Program-made: the position numbers and the translations under genes
Assembly (NCBI GenBank): GCA_046293395.1
Contig: JBKBOU010000002.1
Span: 868,001-932,000 of the forward strand
Length of the DNA stretch: 64,000 bases
From: CAYNRA01 sp046293395
GTDB lineage: Bacteria > Bacteroidota > Bacteroidia > Cytophagales > Spirosomataceae
Direction of reading: 5' to 3'
Notes under the pieces: generated by a model
The model's input: the letters and a program-made list of their open reading frames with translations, nothing else
Told to the model about the DNA's origin: nothing
Databases searched by the model: none
In this document: in pieces, positions 17,676 to 26,936 of the stretch
How positions within the stretch are numbered: the first letter of the stretch is position 1
How the letters are laid out: each line of letters begins with the position of its first letter

Positions 17676-18491
17676 ATGGCAGCGAACAACAGTTCAAGTT
17701 TTTTTTGGGACAAATTCATCCCTTTCTTCTACTCAGTGGGTGCATCTGTAGTAATCCTTGGCGCACTAGGTAAAATCATGCACTACGACTGGGCATCTTG
17801 GATGCTACCAGTAGGTCTAGGAACAGAAGCAGTTATATTCTTAGTTTATGCGTTGCAAGCATTTCTACGTCCAGACAAATCGTATGCTTGGGAAAAAGTA
17901 TATCCAGAACTCGCAGACGATTTCCAAGGAGAATTACCTAAAAGGACTGCGGTTACTTCAACTGCTGGAATTGGTTTAACAGCGAAAATGGACGATATGC
18001 TTGCCAATGCTAAAATAACGCCAGATATTTTCGATAACCTAAAGGCTGGAATTCAAAATTTAACAAATACTGCGTCAAAATTAGCTGACGTTTCAGACGC
18101 TGCCTCAGCATCTAACGAATATGCAAAAAACCTTAAAATCGCATCGCAAAAAGTAAATGAAATGAATTCTGCTTATGGTGTGGCAGTAACAGCCATGAAT
18201 ACAATGGCAGATGCAACCAAAGATGCGCAAGAATACCGTGCGCAATTTGCGAAAATTACGCAAAACATGGGTGCGTTAAACGCTGTCTATGAACTAGAAT
18301 TGCAAGATACAAACAAGCACTTAAAGGCGATGAACGCTTTTTATGGCAACTTATCTACTGCAATGCAACACATGGCAGATGCTTCTAAGGATACACAACA
18401 ATTTAAGAATGAGCTTGGTAAGTTAACTACAAACTTAAGCTCATTAAACCAAGTATATGGTAGTATGTTAACCGCGATGAAAGGTAATTAA
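17676..18491 (+). CDS. gldL: Gliding motility / T9SS inner-membrane motor protein GldL (PorL)
   Basis: With GldM it forms the proton-driven rotary motor powering T9SS and gliding. Two N-terminal membrane helices are visible (about 15-34, FYSVGASVVILGALGKIMHYDW, and 40-62, MLPVGLGTEAVIFLVYALQAFL), and the second carries the membrane glutamate. A long cytoplasmic part (about 70-271) is rich in heptads and in near-repeats of NAxYxxxLxAMNxMADAxKD. At 271 residues it is a little longer than the Flavobacterium form. It lies 36 nt after gldK. Confidence 0.95.
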   Translation: MAANNSSSFFWDKFIPFFYSVGASVVILGALGKIMHYDWASWMLPVGLGTEAVIFLVYALQAFLRPDKSYAWEKVYPELADDFQGELPKRTAVTSTAGIGLTAKMDDMLANAKITPDIFDNLKAGIQNLTNTASKLADVSDAASASNEYAKNLKIASQKVNEMNSAYGVAVTAMNTMADATKDAQEYRAQFAKITQNMGALNAVYELELQDTNKHLKAMNAFYGNLSTAMQHMADASKDTQQFKNELGKLTTNLSSLNQVYGSMLTAMKGN

Positions 18492-18540
18492 TCAACATCT
18501 AAATAACGTCACTTTTACAAAACATTTAAATGGATAAAAT

Positions 18541-20148
18541 ATGGCTGGTGTAAAGGATTCACCCCGGCAGAAGATGATCAACATGATGTATCTTGTTCTG
18601 ACGGCGATGTTGGCACTTCAAGTCAGTAATGCAATACTTGAGAAGTTTCAATTACTCAATAATAGTTTAGAACAAGCAAACTCTTCTGCGGCAAAAACAA
18701 ATGAAAGAACTTTAGCTGCTATGTCAGAAGCTGTTGAAAAATCTGGAAATAAACCAGAATATGTCAAATTATTAAAGATAGCTGGCGATGTTCGTAAACA
18801 ATCTGATATGATAAACGCCTATATCAATGATTTAAAACAACAGATTATTGATGAAGCAGGTGGAGGTATTGACCCTGAAACTGGAAACATCAAGAATTTA
18901 GCAGAAGAAGAGAAAGTAGCATCTTTGATGGTTGGACCCAACAAACAAGGAAAGGGGTATGAATTAAGGGACAAGCTCAATGCATATATTAACTTCCTAA
19001 AGCCATTGGCTGCGAAGAATACAGAAGTTCCCTCGCTTGCACTCGATGCAAAAGATGATCCTGCTATGGCAAATACAGATGCTACAACACGAAGTAAGGA
19101 TTTTGCGGAATTAAACTTTACACAAACTCCCGTACCAGCAGCTTTGGCTTCTCTTAGTCAAAAACAAGCTGAAATACGCCGTGTTGAGGCAGAAATTCTC
19201 GACTATCTAGCGCAACAAGTAGGTGCTAAAGAGCTTAAATTTGATAAAATATTTGCAGTTGTTATACCTGATTCACGCTCAGTGGTCGTCGGACAGAAAT
19301 ACAAAGCAGAGGTAGCAATTGGTGCTTATTCCTCTTCCATTACACCGAGAATCAGTATCAATGGTAGTTCAATCCCAGTTAGAGATGGCAAAGGGTTATA
19401 CGAAGTGACTGCCCAAGGCGGTCAATTTAATAGCAACGGACAATTAGAACGTTCTTACACAGCTACTCTATCTTTCCCAAAACCAGATGGTTCAATTGAG
19501 ACTGTTACACAACAGGAGAAATATACAGTTTTGAAACCATCAATTCAACTAGAATCTGCGACACTTCCTGCTCTTTACTTCAAGTGTGCAAACAGACTAC
19601 AGACAAATTCTCCGGGACTTGGAGCACTTTACAAACCTTCGTTTTCTGGTTCAGGCGCCGAGTTTATTCCTGGTGCAGGTGGTAAAGTGACTGTCGTTCC
19701 TAACTCATCAAACGTAGTATTAAAAGTTTCGAATGATGGAGTTGTACTTCAAGATTTTCCTTTTAGAGTTCGCTTAGTACCTAAGCCAACTATTAAGATT
19801 TTTGCCAATGGTGGTGAAATCAGTGGAGATACCGAAAGACGAGGATTGGCAGCAAGTTCAGTCCGTGTAATTGAAGCTAGAGCTATCGCTGACGAAGATT
19901 TCAAAAATAGTAATCCAGAAGATGCTCAATACAGAGTATCTGGGATAACCGTTTCACTTGCTCGTGGACAACGAAGAGTGGACTTTGTAGAGGGTGGCGC
20001 TCAAGTTAATATCTCCAAATTGGCACAACAAGCCCAAGCAGGTGATCGTTATCTAATTGAAGTGAAGGGAGTTGAACGCAGAAACTTCAAAAGTGAGATT
20101 GAGAATGTATCCATGGGGAATATCTCAAAAACATTGCAGTTGAACTAA
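18541..20148 (+). CDS. gldM: Gliding motility / T9SS motor protein GldM (PorM)
   Basis: Inner-membrane partner of GldL that transmits rotation across the periplasm to the GldK/GldN ring. The N-terminus MAGVKDSPRQKMINMMYLVLTAMLALQVSNAIL is the family hallmark: a single transmembrane helix (about 12-29). It is followed by a helical D1 region and beta-sandwich domains D2-D4 in the periplasm (from about 225 on, with FAVVIPDSRSVVVGQKYKAEVAIGAYS). The length of 535 residues is normal. It lies 49 nt after gldL. Confidence 0.96.
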   Translation: MAGVKDSPRQKMINMMYLVLTAMLALQVSNAILEKFQLLNNSLEQANSSAAKTNERTLAAMSEAVEKSGNKPEYVKLLKIAGDVRKQSDMINAYINDLKQQIIDEAGGGIDPETGNIKNLAEEEKVASLMVGPNKQGKGYELRDKLNAYINFLKPLAAKNTEVPSLALDAKDDPAMANTDATTRSKDFAELNFTQTPVPAALASLSQKQAEIRRVEAEILDYLAQQVGAKELKFDKIFAVVIPDSRSVVVGQKYKAEVAIGAYSSSITPRISINGSSIPVRDGKGLYEVTAQGGQFNSNGQLERSYTATLSFPKPDGSIETVTQQEKYTVLKPSIQLESATLPALYFKCANRLQTNSPGLGALYKPSFSGSGAEFIPGAGGKVTVVPNSSNVVLKVSNDGVVLQDFPFRVRLVPKPTIKIFANGGEISGDTERRGLAASSVRVIEARAIADEDFKNSNPEDAQYRVSGITVSLARGQRRVDFVEGGAQVNISKLAQQAQAGDRYLIEVKGVERRNFKSEIENVSMGNISKTLQLN

Positions 20149-20189
20149 GCAAAGTACGATTCATCTATTATTCAAGATTTTAAGCACAA

Positions 20190-21122
20190 ATGACTATGCG
20201 CGCTATACTTATTAAATCTTTCCTCTTTGTTGGTCTAGCCAGTACAACAGTACTTGGCCAAGAGAAACCAATCGTCGGTAGAAGTCAGCAACTTTCCGTG
20301 CGACCTGTTGAAGAGTCAAACGTTATGTTCCAAACAACTCTTTGGAGGAGAGTGGATCTACGTGAAAAGCAGAATCAACCACTCTTCGCGAAAGGCAAAG
20401 AAGTAACGCGCCACTTGCTTGAGGGTGTAAAAGCAGGAATTTTGGATGCGTATGCAAATGACTCGCTCACAAAAAAGCTCACATTAGAGCAATTCAACGA
20501 GCGCCTATTCAAAAAATTTGAGGGCGGTGGTTTATCTAAAGAAGAAATAGAAGCAGGTTTTGGAGGTACATCAAAAGCGAAAACTACGACTTCTACATCA
20601 ACAGAAGATGACGGCTGGGGTGGCGGCGGTAGCTCTACTACCACAACAAGTTCTACGGAAGGTGGTTGGGGAGACGATTTTTCAGACCCAAGTCTATTGG
20701 CTGGTGGTTACGAAATGTTTCCTGAAGAATTGGCGGTTTTAGAAATCAGAGAAGATTGGATTATTGATAAGCAAAGGTCACGTCAATATTTTGACATTCA
20801 AGTAATAACAATCATGATTCCAGCAGAGGCGTCTCAAGACGGTCTTGAAAAACCACTTGCTTCTTTCAGATTCAAGGATCTTGAGATTTACTTCAGAAAT
20901 AACCCTAACTGCATTTGGTACAATACACAAAATAGCTCTCAACATAGAAACTTGGCAGATGCCTTTGAGTTAAGATTATGGACAGGAAAGATTATTCGTA
21001 AGTCAAACCCTCTGAATAAATATTTGGACGACATTTACAAATCTCCCAAAGAAGGTCTCTTAAAAGCGCAACAGCTTGAATACGAACTTCTTGAATTTGA
21101 ACATAATTTATGGGAATATTAA
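20190..21122 (+). CDS. gldN: Gliding motility / T9SS ring protein GldN (PorN)
   Basis: Periplasmic protein that forms the T9SS ring with GldK. It has a signal peptide (cleaved after VLGQ), then the conserved RSQQLSVRPVEESNVMFQTTLWRRVDLREKQNQPLF, and a conserved C-terminal block (EDWIIDKQRSRQYFDIQVITIMIP...). Between the two halves is a low-complexity stretch (about residues 127-168) of Thr/Ser and Gly/Trp/Asp, not expected to be core structure. It is last in the operon and followed by a bidirectional terminator. Confidence 0.94.
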   Translation: MTMRAILIKSFLFVGLASTTVLGQEKPIVGRSQQLSVRPVEESNVMFQTTLWRRVDLREKQNQPLFAKGKEVTRHLLEGVKAGILDAYANDSLTKKLTLEQFNERLFKKFEGGGLSKEEIEAGFGGTSKAKTTTSTSTEDDGWGGGGSSTTTTSSTEGGWGDDFSDPSLLAGGYEMFPEELAVLEIREDWIIDKQRSRQYFDIQVITIMIPAEASQDGLEKPLASFRFKDLEIYFRNNPNCIWYNTQNSSQHRNLADAFELRLWTGKIIRKSNPLNKYLDDIYKSPKEGLLKAQQLEYELLEFEHNLWEY

Positions 21123-21158
21123 AAAAGAAACCCCTGACTTCGTCAGGGGTTTCTTTTT
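21122..21158. terminator. Bidirectional terminator, gldN / primase-like gene
   Basis: AAAAAGAAACCCCTGAC / GTCAGGGGTTTCTTTTT with a TTC loop. It serves both convergent genes. The minus-strand gene uses the TGA inside the stem as its stop codon, so its last residues are encoded by the terminator arm. Confidence 0.9.
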
Positions 21159-22183
21159 GATATATAATACTCATTAATATCCTTCACTCCCTCTGGCAAA
21201 TACGCTTTATGTACTGTAATTCCTTCTAAATGAAGCCTTTCCATCAACTGTATAGTTCCCATCTGCCCTGCATGATCATTATCAAACCATACATACACCT
21301 GAAAACGCTGAAATAGCTTCGTCCACGAACTATCAAAAGATTGGGCACTACCTACACTTACTGCTATGTCCCCATGCCCTACAGCCGAAATACAATCAAA
21401 AGCTCCCTCTGTAACATATATTTTTGAGTTTCCCTTCGCCTTCTTTAACATATCTTGATTGAACAAAGGCTTTTTGATTTTTTTCAGGAATTGGTATTTA
21501 CTCGTCCCTTCCTCCGGTGTACCAATCGTTCTCCCTTGTAAATACACAATACGACCATCCTGCATGTAAGGAATAATCAAGGGATGTCGGTAAAAAATCA
21601 GATTGCCTCGCTCATTCACAAGCCCGGAAGCTAATAGCTTTTCTTGACTAAATCTGGTTTGCAAGAACGTATTCGTCGCACGGTAATCTTTAATGACAAA
21701 TAATTGGAACTGACGAATGAGCCAATCATCTATCCCTCTTTCTCTCAAATACTTGACAGCTCTTACTGCTGAGTCTGTTTTAGGAGAAGACAAACAAAAT
21801 GAGCGAAAGGCTTCAAATATTTCGATACTGTCTTCAGTCGCTTTGGATAGAGCGGCTGGTTTCAAAACATTTGGCTTTTCGAGACGTATCAAATGCCTGG
21901 TTTTCATATCTGCTGATGATGAAAGATACGAAGTCGCTAACTGTTTAACTGCTGTTTTCATATCAATATGATTCACATCGGCATAAAAAGAGATACCATC
22001 CCCATGCTTTCCGCACCCAAAACAATGAAATTCATTTTGTGGAAAAGGATAAAACACCAAGGAAGGAGATAAATCATCGTGAAACGGACATTTAATTCGT
22101 CTATGCTGCAAAATGGTAAATCCCAAATCTTCTACAATCGTTTTTATATCTATCGCTTTGAGCTGTGTCAGTACGTCACTCAT
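21143..22183 (-). CDS. Short primase-like protein with CHC2 zinc finger and Toprim domain
   Basis: Residues about 10-60 hold a CHC2 zinc finger (IKCPFHDDLSPSLVFYP...FHCFGCGKHGDGISF, ligands C-H-C-C), as in DnaG. Residues about 190-340 hold a Toprim-type core (PLIIPYMQDGRIVYLQGRTIG, YVTEGAFDCISAVGHGDIAVSVGSA with the catalytic Glu, YVWFDNDHAG with DxD). At about 346 residues it is roughly half the length of a replicative DnaG and lacks the C-terminal helicase-binding domain. It is therefore more like primases of mobile elements or accessory RNA-polymerising enzymes. The ATG at 22183 is preferred to the TTG at 22192. Its role is not known. Confidence 0.78.
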   Translation of the reverse strand: MSDVLTQLKAIDIKTIVEDLGFTILQHRRIKCPFHDDLSPSLVFYPFPQNEFHCFGCGKHGDGISFYADVNHIDMKTAVKQLATSYLSSSADMKTRHLIRLEKPNVLKPAALSKATEDSIEIFEAFRSFCLSSPKTDSAVRAVKYLRERGIDDWLIRQFQLFVIKDYRATNTFLQTRFSQEKLLASGLVNERGNLIFYRHPLIIPYMQDGRIVYLQGRTIGTPEEGTSKYQFLKKIKKPLFNQDMLKKAKGNSKIYVTEGAFDCISAVGHGDIAVSVGSAQSFDSSWTKLFQRFQVYVWFDNDHAGQMGTIQLMERLHLEGITVHKAYLPEGVKDINEYYISKRNP

Positions 22184-22363
22184 GTTTATCAATTTGTTTT
22201 CGTCGTGTCAATCGGTCATATTAGCCAACTAATTTTCAAGTTTAAGCATAAAAAAGCACAGTTACGTCCTTTTTAAGCACCTTTGATACTAAACTATTTC
22301 CTAGTTGAGTGAGTTTGTTTGTAAGTTTACGTTTCAAAAATTCATAACTAAACCTTATACTCT

Positions 22364-24937
22364 ATGAGCATTTCAAGGCGTCTTGTACTTGTTTTCACTG
22401 CGCTAGTGATGACATTCTCAGTACAAGCACAAAAGAAAAAAAAGCAAGAAGAAGCACCCGCTGCTCCAGTAGCTGCAACAAAGCCTGCAACTCCTCCTGC
22501 TAAAAAACCAGAAACCAAAAAAGGTCCCAAAGCATTCAAAGAGGTTATCGACAGTACTGCTGTGAGCTCTGTAGGTCTAATGACCGTTCACAAGGTTGCT
22601 GACAAATGGTACTTTGAAATTCCAGACTCCTTATTTGGAAGAGACATTATGACTGTTACACGTTATGCACAAACCGCTGCCGGTGCTGGTGCGTTCGGTG
22701 GAGAAGAAATCAACAGACAGGTAATCCGTTGGGAAATGGGGCCAAATGAAAATATCTTCATGCGCTCCATCACGTTTGTTGTCATGAGTCCTGATAGTAC
22801 CAAGCCAATGGCGCAAGCAGTCAAAAACTCAAGTGCTGACCCCATCGTCGCAGCTTTTGAAATCAAGGCTATCAAGAAAACAGGAAACTCTAAATCCTAT
22901 GTCATTGAGGTAGGTTCGACTTTCGACGGAGATACACAAATATTCTCTCTTGACTCACGCACAAAGCAGCGCTTTAATATTGCGGCAATTCAAAAAGATC
23001 GTTCCTATATATCTAAAATAACGAGCTTTCCGATTAACACCGAAGTACGTAGTGTCAAAACATTTTCTATCACTCCGCCACGTATTTCACCTATTCCAAC
23101 TCCAACGGTGGGAACCTATTTCCCTGCGAGTTTAGATGCCGGTGTAGTTACATTGGAACTCAATACTTCTATGATTTTATTGCCTAAAGTACCTATGCGT
23201 CAACGTGAATTTGATGCAAGAGTTGGCTACTTTGCAAACCAATATTCTGTTTTTGAAGAAGAATCTCAAAAATCTGACCAAAACGTCTTCGCTGTTCGTT
23301 GGAGACTTGAGCCTAAAAACGCTGCTGATGCAGAAAAACAAAAGAAAGGTGAATTAATCGAACCAGCCAAACCAATCGTTTTTTACATTGACCCTGCCAC
23401 TCCAGAAAAATGGAGAAAATACTTAAAAGCAGGCGTTGATGACTGGAGTACTGCATTTGAAACTGCTGGCTGGAAAAATGCCATCAGAGGCGAATATTGG
23501 CCAGAGAACGACACAACCATGAGCTTAGAAGATGCACGTTACTCTGTGATTCGCTATTTCGCCGCTGATATCCAAAATGCATACGGGCCTAACGTACACG
23601 ACCCAAGAAGTGGAGAAATCATCGAAAGTCACATTGGCTGGTACCACAACGTGATGCGTTTACTTCGCAACTGGTACATGATTCAAGCAGCGGCTGTTGA
23701 CCCTTCGGCGCGTACAAAGAACTTCAAAGATGAGTTAATGGGCGAATTAGTCCGTTTTGTATCTTCACATGAAGTAGGCCACACGCTAGGGCTTCGTCAC
23801 AATATGGGAGCAAGTAACGCCACACCTGTTGAGATGCTTCGTAACAAAGAATTTATCCAAAAAAATGGACACACTTCGTCTATCATGGATTATGCGCGTT
23901 TCAACTACGTAGCTCAGCCAGAAGACGGTGTGACAGATTTGTTCCCGCGTATTGGAGATTATGACAAATGGGCTATCAAATGGGGATATTCTTACTTTGC
24001 CGATGCGAAGTCAGCTGATGAAGAAAAAGCCATCCTGAATACTTGGACAAAGAAAGCGTACAACGATGTTCGCTTGCGTTTCGGAACTGAAACAAGCCCT
24101 TACGATCCTCGTTACCAAACTGAAGACTTGGGAGATAACTCCATGAAAGCGTCAACGTACGGGATTAAAAACTTGAAAAGAATTCTACCTAACCTCATTG
24201 AATGGAGTAAGGAAGACGGTGAAAGCTACCAAGAATTAGATGAGCTTTACAGCAATGTTGTTGGGCAATATAGAAGATATTTAGGACATGTTACTAAAAA
24301 CGTTGGAGGTATCTACGATACACCTATGACGTATGACATGCCAGAAAACCAATTTGCTATAACCCCTAAAGCGATTCAAAAAGAAGCTGTTACGTTCTTG
24401 AACGAGCAATTGTTTAAAACGCCAACTTGGTTACTTGACCAACGAATTTTATCTAAAATCAAACCAGAAACAGGCGTAGAGGCTATCAAAAGTTTACAAG
24501 TCCAAACCTTGGGAAGTCTATTATCTGGAGATAGAGTCGTGAGACTTATTGAAAGTCATGCTTTAAATTCGGCTAATTATTCTTTGGATGAGCTAATGAC
24601 AGATGTACAGTCAAGCATTTTCTCTGAACTTAAAACGAAACCTGCCATTGATGTATATCGCCGGAATTTACAAAAAGCATATACAGACTCGGTTATCGGT
24701 CTATTGAACCCAGGAAAAGCGACGGTTCTTTCTATCCCAGTTGGTGCTACTTACGGATACAATCGCAGAACGGTTGAATTATCTCAAACAGATTTACCGT
24801 CTGTTGCACGTGCTTATTTGGAGAAATTAAATGCAGATATTGCAGCTGCCCTACCAAAGGTCACAGATAACATGACAAAATACCATTTGAAAGATATTCA
24901 ACGGAGAATCCAAGATGGATTAGCTCCCAAAAAATAA
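22364..24937 (+). CDS. Secreted zinc-dependent metalloprotease (DUF5117/DUF5118 type)
   Basis: 857-residue exported protein: signal peptide (cleaved after VQAQ), an Ala/Pro/Lys-rich linker, then the DUF5118- and DUF5117-like regions (about 50-330), and a metzincin-like catalytic site SSHEVGHTLGLRHNMGAS (about residues 467-484; HExxHxxGxxH) followed by the Met-turn-like SSIMDYARFNYVAQPEDG. Such proteases are common in Bacteroidota; substrates are unknown to me. It is monocistronic with a very strong terminator. Confidence 0.88.
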   Translation: MSISRRLVLVFTALVMTFSVQAQKKKKQEEAPAAPVAATKPATPPAKKPETKKGPKAFKEVIDSTAVSSVGLMTVHKVADKWYFEIPDSLFGRDIMTVTRYAQTAAGAGAFGGEEINRQVIRWEMGPNENIFMRSITFVVMSPDSTKPMAQAVKNSSADPIVAAFEIKAIKKTGNSKSYVIEVGSTFDGDTQIFSLDSRTKQRFNIAAIQKDRSYISKITSFPINTEVRSVKTFSITPPRISPIPTPTVGTYFPASLDAGVVTLELNTSMILLPKVPMRQREFDARVGYFANQYSVFEEESQKSDQNVFAVRWRLEPKNAADAEKQKKGELIEPAKPIVFYIDPATPEKWRKYLKAGVDDWSTAFETAGWKNAIRGEYWPENDTTMSLEDARYSVIRYFAADIQNAYGPNVHDPRSGEIIESHIGWYHNVMRLLRNWYMIQAAAVDPSARTKNFKDELMGELVRFVSSHEVGHTLGLRHNMGASNATPVEMLRNKEFIQKNGHTSSIMDYARFNYVAQPEDGVTDLFPRIGDYDKWAIKWGYSYFADAKSADEEKAILNTWTKKAYNDVRLRFGTETSPYDPRYQTEDLGDNSMKASTYGIKNLKRILPNLIEWSKEDGESYQELDELYSNVVGQYRRYLGHVTKNVGGIYDTPMTYDMPENQFAITPKAIQKEAVTFLNEQLFKTPTWLLDQRILSKIKPETGVEAIKSLQVQTLGSLLSGDRVVRLIESHALNSANYSLDELMTDVQSSIFSELKTKPAIDVYRRNLQKAYTDSVIGLLNPGKATVLSIPVGATYGYNRRTVELSQTDLPSVARAYLEKLNADIAAALPKVTDNMTKYHLKDIQRRIQDGLAPKK

Positions 24938-24959
24938 TGACAAGCAATTGTTTTTAAAT

Positions 24960-25003
24960 AAAAAACCGTAGAGTCGTGATTAATCACGACTCTACGGTTT
25001 TTT
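24960..25003 (+). terminator. Perfect palindromic terminator with REP-like sequence
   Basis: AAAAAACCGTAGAGTCGTGA / TCACGACTCTACGGTTTTTT, a perfect inverted repeat with essentially no loop. It terminates the metalloprotease transcript. The GTAGAG...CTCTAC ends resemble dispersed palindromes of Bacteroidota, and the arms share pattern with the palindrome found inside the transposase at 45222-45851. Confidence 0.85.
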
Positions 25004-25063
25004 ATTTTCGTGTATTTGGACTGCTTTATTTACAAATGCACCTTTTACCTCCAAAAATGTTCG

Positions 25064-25071
25064 TAAATTTG
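25064..25071 (+). promoter_or_regulatory. -7 promoter element for the HopJ-family gene
   Basis: TAAATTTG lies 18 nt upstream of the ATG at 25090, which supports that start over more upstream ones that would run through the preceding terminator. Confidence 0.42.
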
Positions 25072-25089
25072 TCCCAAATAGAAACATAT

Positions 25090-25434
25090 ATGACCATATC
25101 CACTTTTATCCAGAAAATCAAGTCAGAGCCAAATGACATAGCCTTCTCTGACACCATCGGAATCATTGATAACTACTTTGACTTCACGCCGACGCCCTTC
25201 CAAAATGGGGAATTATACAATGAGGCAGGACAGAACTCAGGTTCTTGCAAAGTTTTTGCCTTTGCAAAGCGTGTCGAACTCACTGCTGAAGAGACATTGG
25301 CGTGTTTCGGAACGTATTACCGTGTTGACGTCCTTCAAAATCCGGAAGGAACGGACCATCAGAACATTCGAAACTTTATGAAAACAGGCTGGGAAGGCAT
25401 TCAATTTGAAGGAACTCCCCTACGTGTGAAATAA
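25090..25434 (+). CDS. HopJ type III effector family protein
   Basis: About 114 residues matching the HopJ family pattern: DTIGIIDNYFDFTPTPFQNGE, NEAGQNSGSCKVFAFAKRVELTAEETLACFGTYYR, and DHQNIRNFMKTGWEGIQFEGTPL. The name comes from Pseudomonas syringae, but homologues are widespread in free-living bacteria and plants, and no secretion role should be assumed. The frame is open further upstream, but a promoter element and the strong terminator favour the ATG at 25090. Confidence 0.88.
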   Translation: MTISTFIQKIKSEPNDIAFSDTIGIIDNYFDFTPTPFQNGELYNEAGQNSGSCKVFAFAKRVELTAEETLACFGTYYRVDVLQNPEGTDHQNIRNFMKTGWEGIQFEGTPLRVK

Positions 25435-25440
25435 ACTATT

Positions 25441-26169
25441 TTATCGGTTCGGTTTCAATTCATCCTGAAACCGAATCGACATCATAGAAACATACGGATT
25501 GAGCTTTTGAGCCGCCGTCGTATTCGATAAAAATTCATTATCACCCATCAGATTATCTGCAATTGCCTGTGTTTTTTCATCCATGAAATCATAACTTAAT
25601 TGAACATTAAAATAGGCTAAACCGTCTTTTCCAGTCAATTTCCCACCATTCCAGCCGGAAGCTCCTCCGCCCAAGTCCCAACCAAAACCATAAAAAGAGA
25701 ATGGCTTCCCATTGATTTTTTCTAGTTCCTTCAATGTGGTACCCAACTTTACGCCTTGAATTGTTTTCCAATTTGACTTACTCGCCTCTATTTTTCCTAC
25801 CTCCCAAGAACCCACAGACACCCAATCAGGAATGGCAAAAGCAAGTGTATCTTTCCAAATAATCTGTACTTCGTTGGGTGTATTTTTATACAAAATTGTG
25901 CCCAACATAAAATCTCCTTCAGCCAAAAATATCGTATCTCTTTCCGCTACATTTTCCCTTCCAAGTAACCGAACCAAATCTTTTTCTGAACATGTTGCTG
26001 TAATCAGCCCAGCTCTTTCACCGGGTATCATCACCCAGTCTTCTTTACTTATTTCGCCCGAAACGGCAAGAGAGTCTGTGGTTGAGGTAGAATCTGTATG
26101 CTCCTTTTTGGTCGAGCAACTGAAGATAAAAACGAATGTCCCTACAAACAGAAATGATAGATAGCGCAT
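25441..26169 (-). CDS. Hypothetical lipoprotein
   Basis: 242 residues with a type II signal peptide (MRYLSFLFVGTFVFIFSC, lipidated C18), a Ser/Thr-rich linker and a globular domain. It contains GVKLGTTLKELEKINGKPFSFYGFGWDLGGGASGWNGGKL, a pattern seen in small Bacteroidota lipoproteins of unknown function. It probably sits in the outer membrane. It lies 14 nt downstream of the pseudouridine synthase gene and could be co-transcribed. No function can be assigned. Confidence 0.75.
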   Translation of the reverse strand: MRYLSFLFVGTFVFIFSCSTKKEHTDSTSTTDSLAVSGEISKEDWVMIPGERAGLITATCSEKDLVRLLGRENVAERDTIFLAEGDFMLGTILYKNTPNEVQIIWKDTLAFAIPDWVSVGSWEVGKIEASKSNWKTIQGVKLGTTLKELEKINGKPFSFYGFGWDLGGGASGWNGGKLTGKDGLAYFNVQLSYDFMDEKTQAIADNLMGDNEFLSNTTAAQKLNPYVSMMSIRFQDELKPNR

Positions 26170-26183
26170 AATTTATGATTTTT

Positions 26184-26930
26184 TTAACCGTGTTTTTCCA
26201 ACTGTTTTACCAAAACGTCAAAATCTTTTGGATAAGGTGCTTCGATTTCCAATGTCGAACCATCCATTAACTGAAACGAAAGTGCGCGCGCGTGCAAGGC
26301 AACTCGGCGCATCAAAGGTAGTTCTTCTGAATTTTTCTTTAGATTAAAACCTCTCTTTAGCTGAGAAAGATAAATGGGGTCACCACCATACGTTGGGTCA
26401 CAAACGATGGGCGCTTTCAAACATTGGAGATGCACACGAATTTGGTGCATTCGTCCAGTAATTGGTAAACATTGTACCAAAGTATGCTGCCGATATGCCT
26501 TTAAAGTAAAGAAAATTGTTTCTGCAATCTTGCCTTTCGCTCTATCAATCCGGACAGCCGTACCGTCTTTGAGTGTCGCAATGGGTAAAAAAACAGAAAT
26601 TCCATCTAATTGATGTACTCCATTTACCAACGCATGATACGCCTTGGTTACTTCTCTGTTCTCAAATTGCATAGACAAATGCCGATAAGCCGCCGGATTT
26701 TTAGCAATCGCTAACGCACCCGACGTTTCTTTATCTAGCCGGTGACAAAGCTGAGCGTCTGGCAAATAGGCTTTGGCGAGCCGAAGAATACTTTGGTGTT
26801 TATCCGTTGTTCGTTCATCCAAAGAAGCCAAATAGGGAGGTTTATTGATAATGATGAAGTCCGCATCTTCAAAAATAATAAGCTCTTCTAACGAGTCTAT
26901 TTTAGGCGGTTTAATGGATGTTTCAGACAT
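26184..26930 (-). CDS. RluA family pseudouridine synthase
   Basis: Isomerises uridine in RNA. Shows the RluA family motif II HRLDKETSGALAIAKN with the catalytic aspartate (about D64), motif I INKPPYLAS, and the conserved PITGRMHQIRVHLQ block. The 248 residues have no S4 domain, as in RluA/TruC-type enzymes. The target RNA (rRNA or tRNA) cannot be told from sequence. A palindrome with a -7 element precedes it. Confidence 0.9.
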   Translation of the reverse strand: MSETSIKPPKIDSLEELIIFEDADFIIINKPPYLASLDERTTDKHQSILRLAKAYLPDAQLCHRLDKETSGALAIAKNPAAYRHLSMQFENREVTKAYHALVNGVHQLDGISVFLPIATLKDGTAVRIDRAKGKIAETIFFTLKAYRQHTLVQCLPITGRMHQIRVHLQCLKAPIVCDPTYGGDPIYLSQLKRGFNLKKNSEELPLMRRVALHARALSFQLMDGSTLEIEAPYPKDFDVLVKQLEKHG

Positions 26931-26936
26931 GTAAAT

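Noticed and set aside
24976..25089. Upstream extension of the HopJ-family frame
   Set aside because: It runs through the strong terminator of the metalloprotease; a -7 promoter element fits the ATG at 25090.
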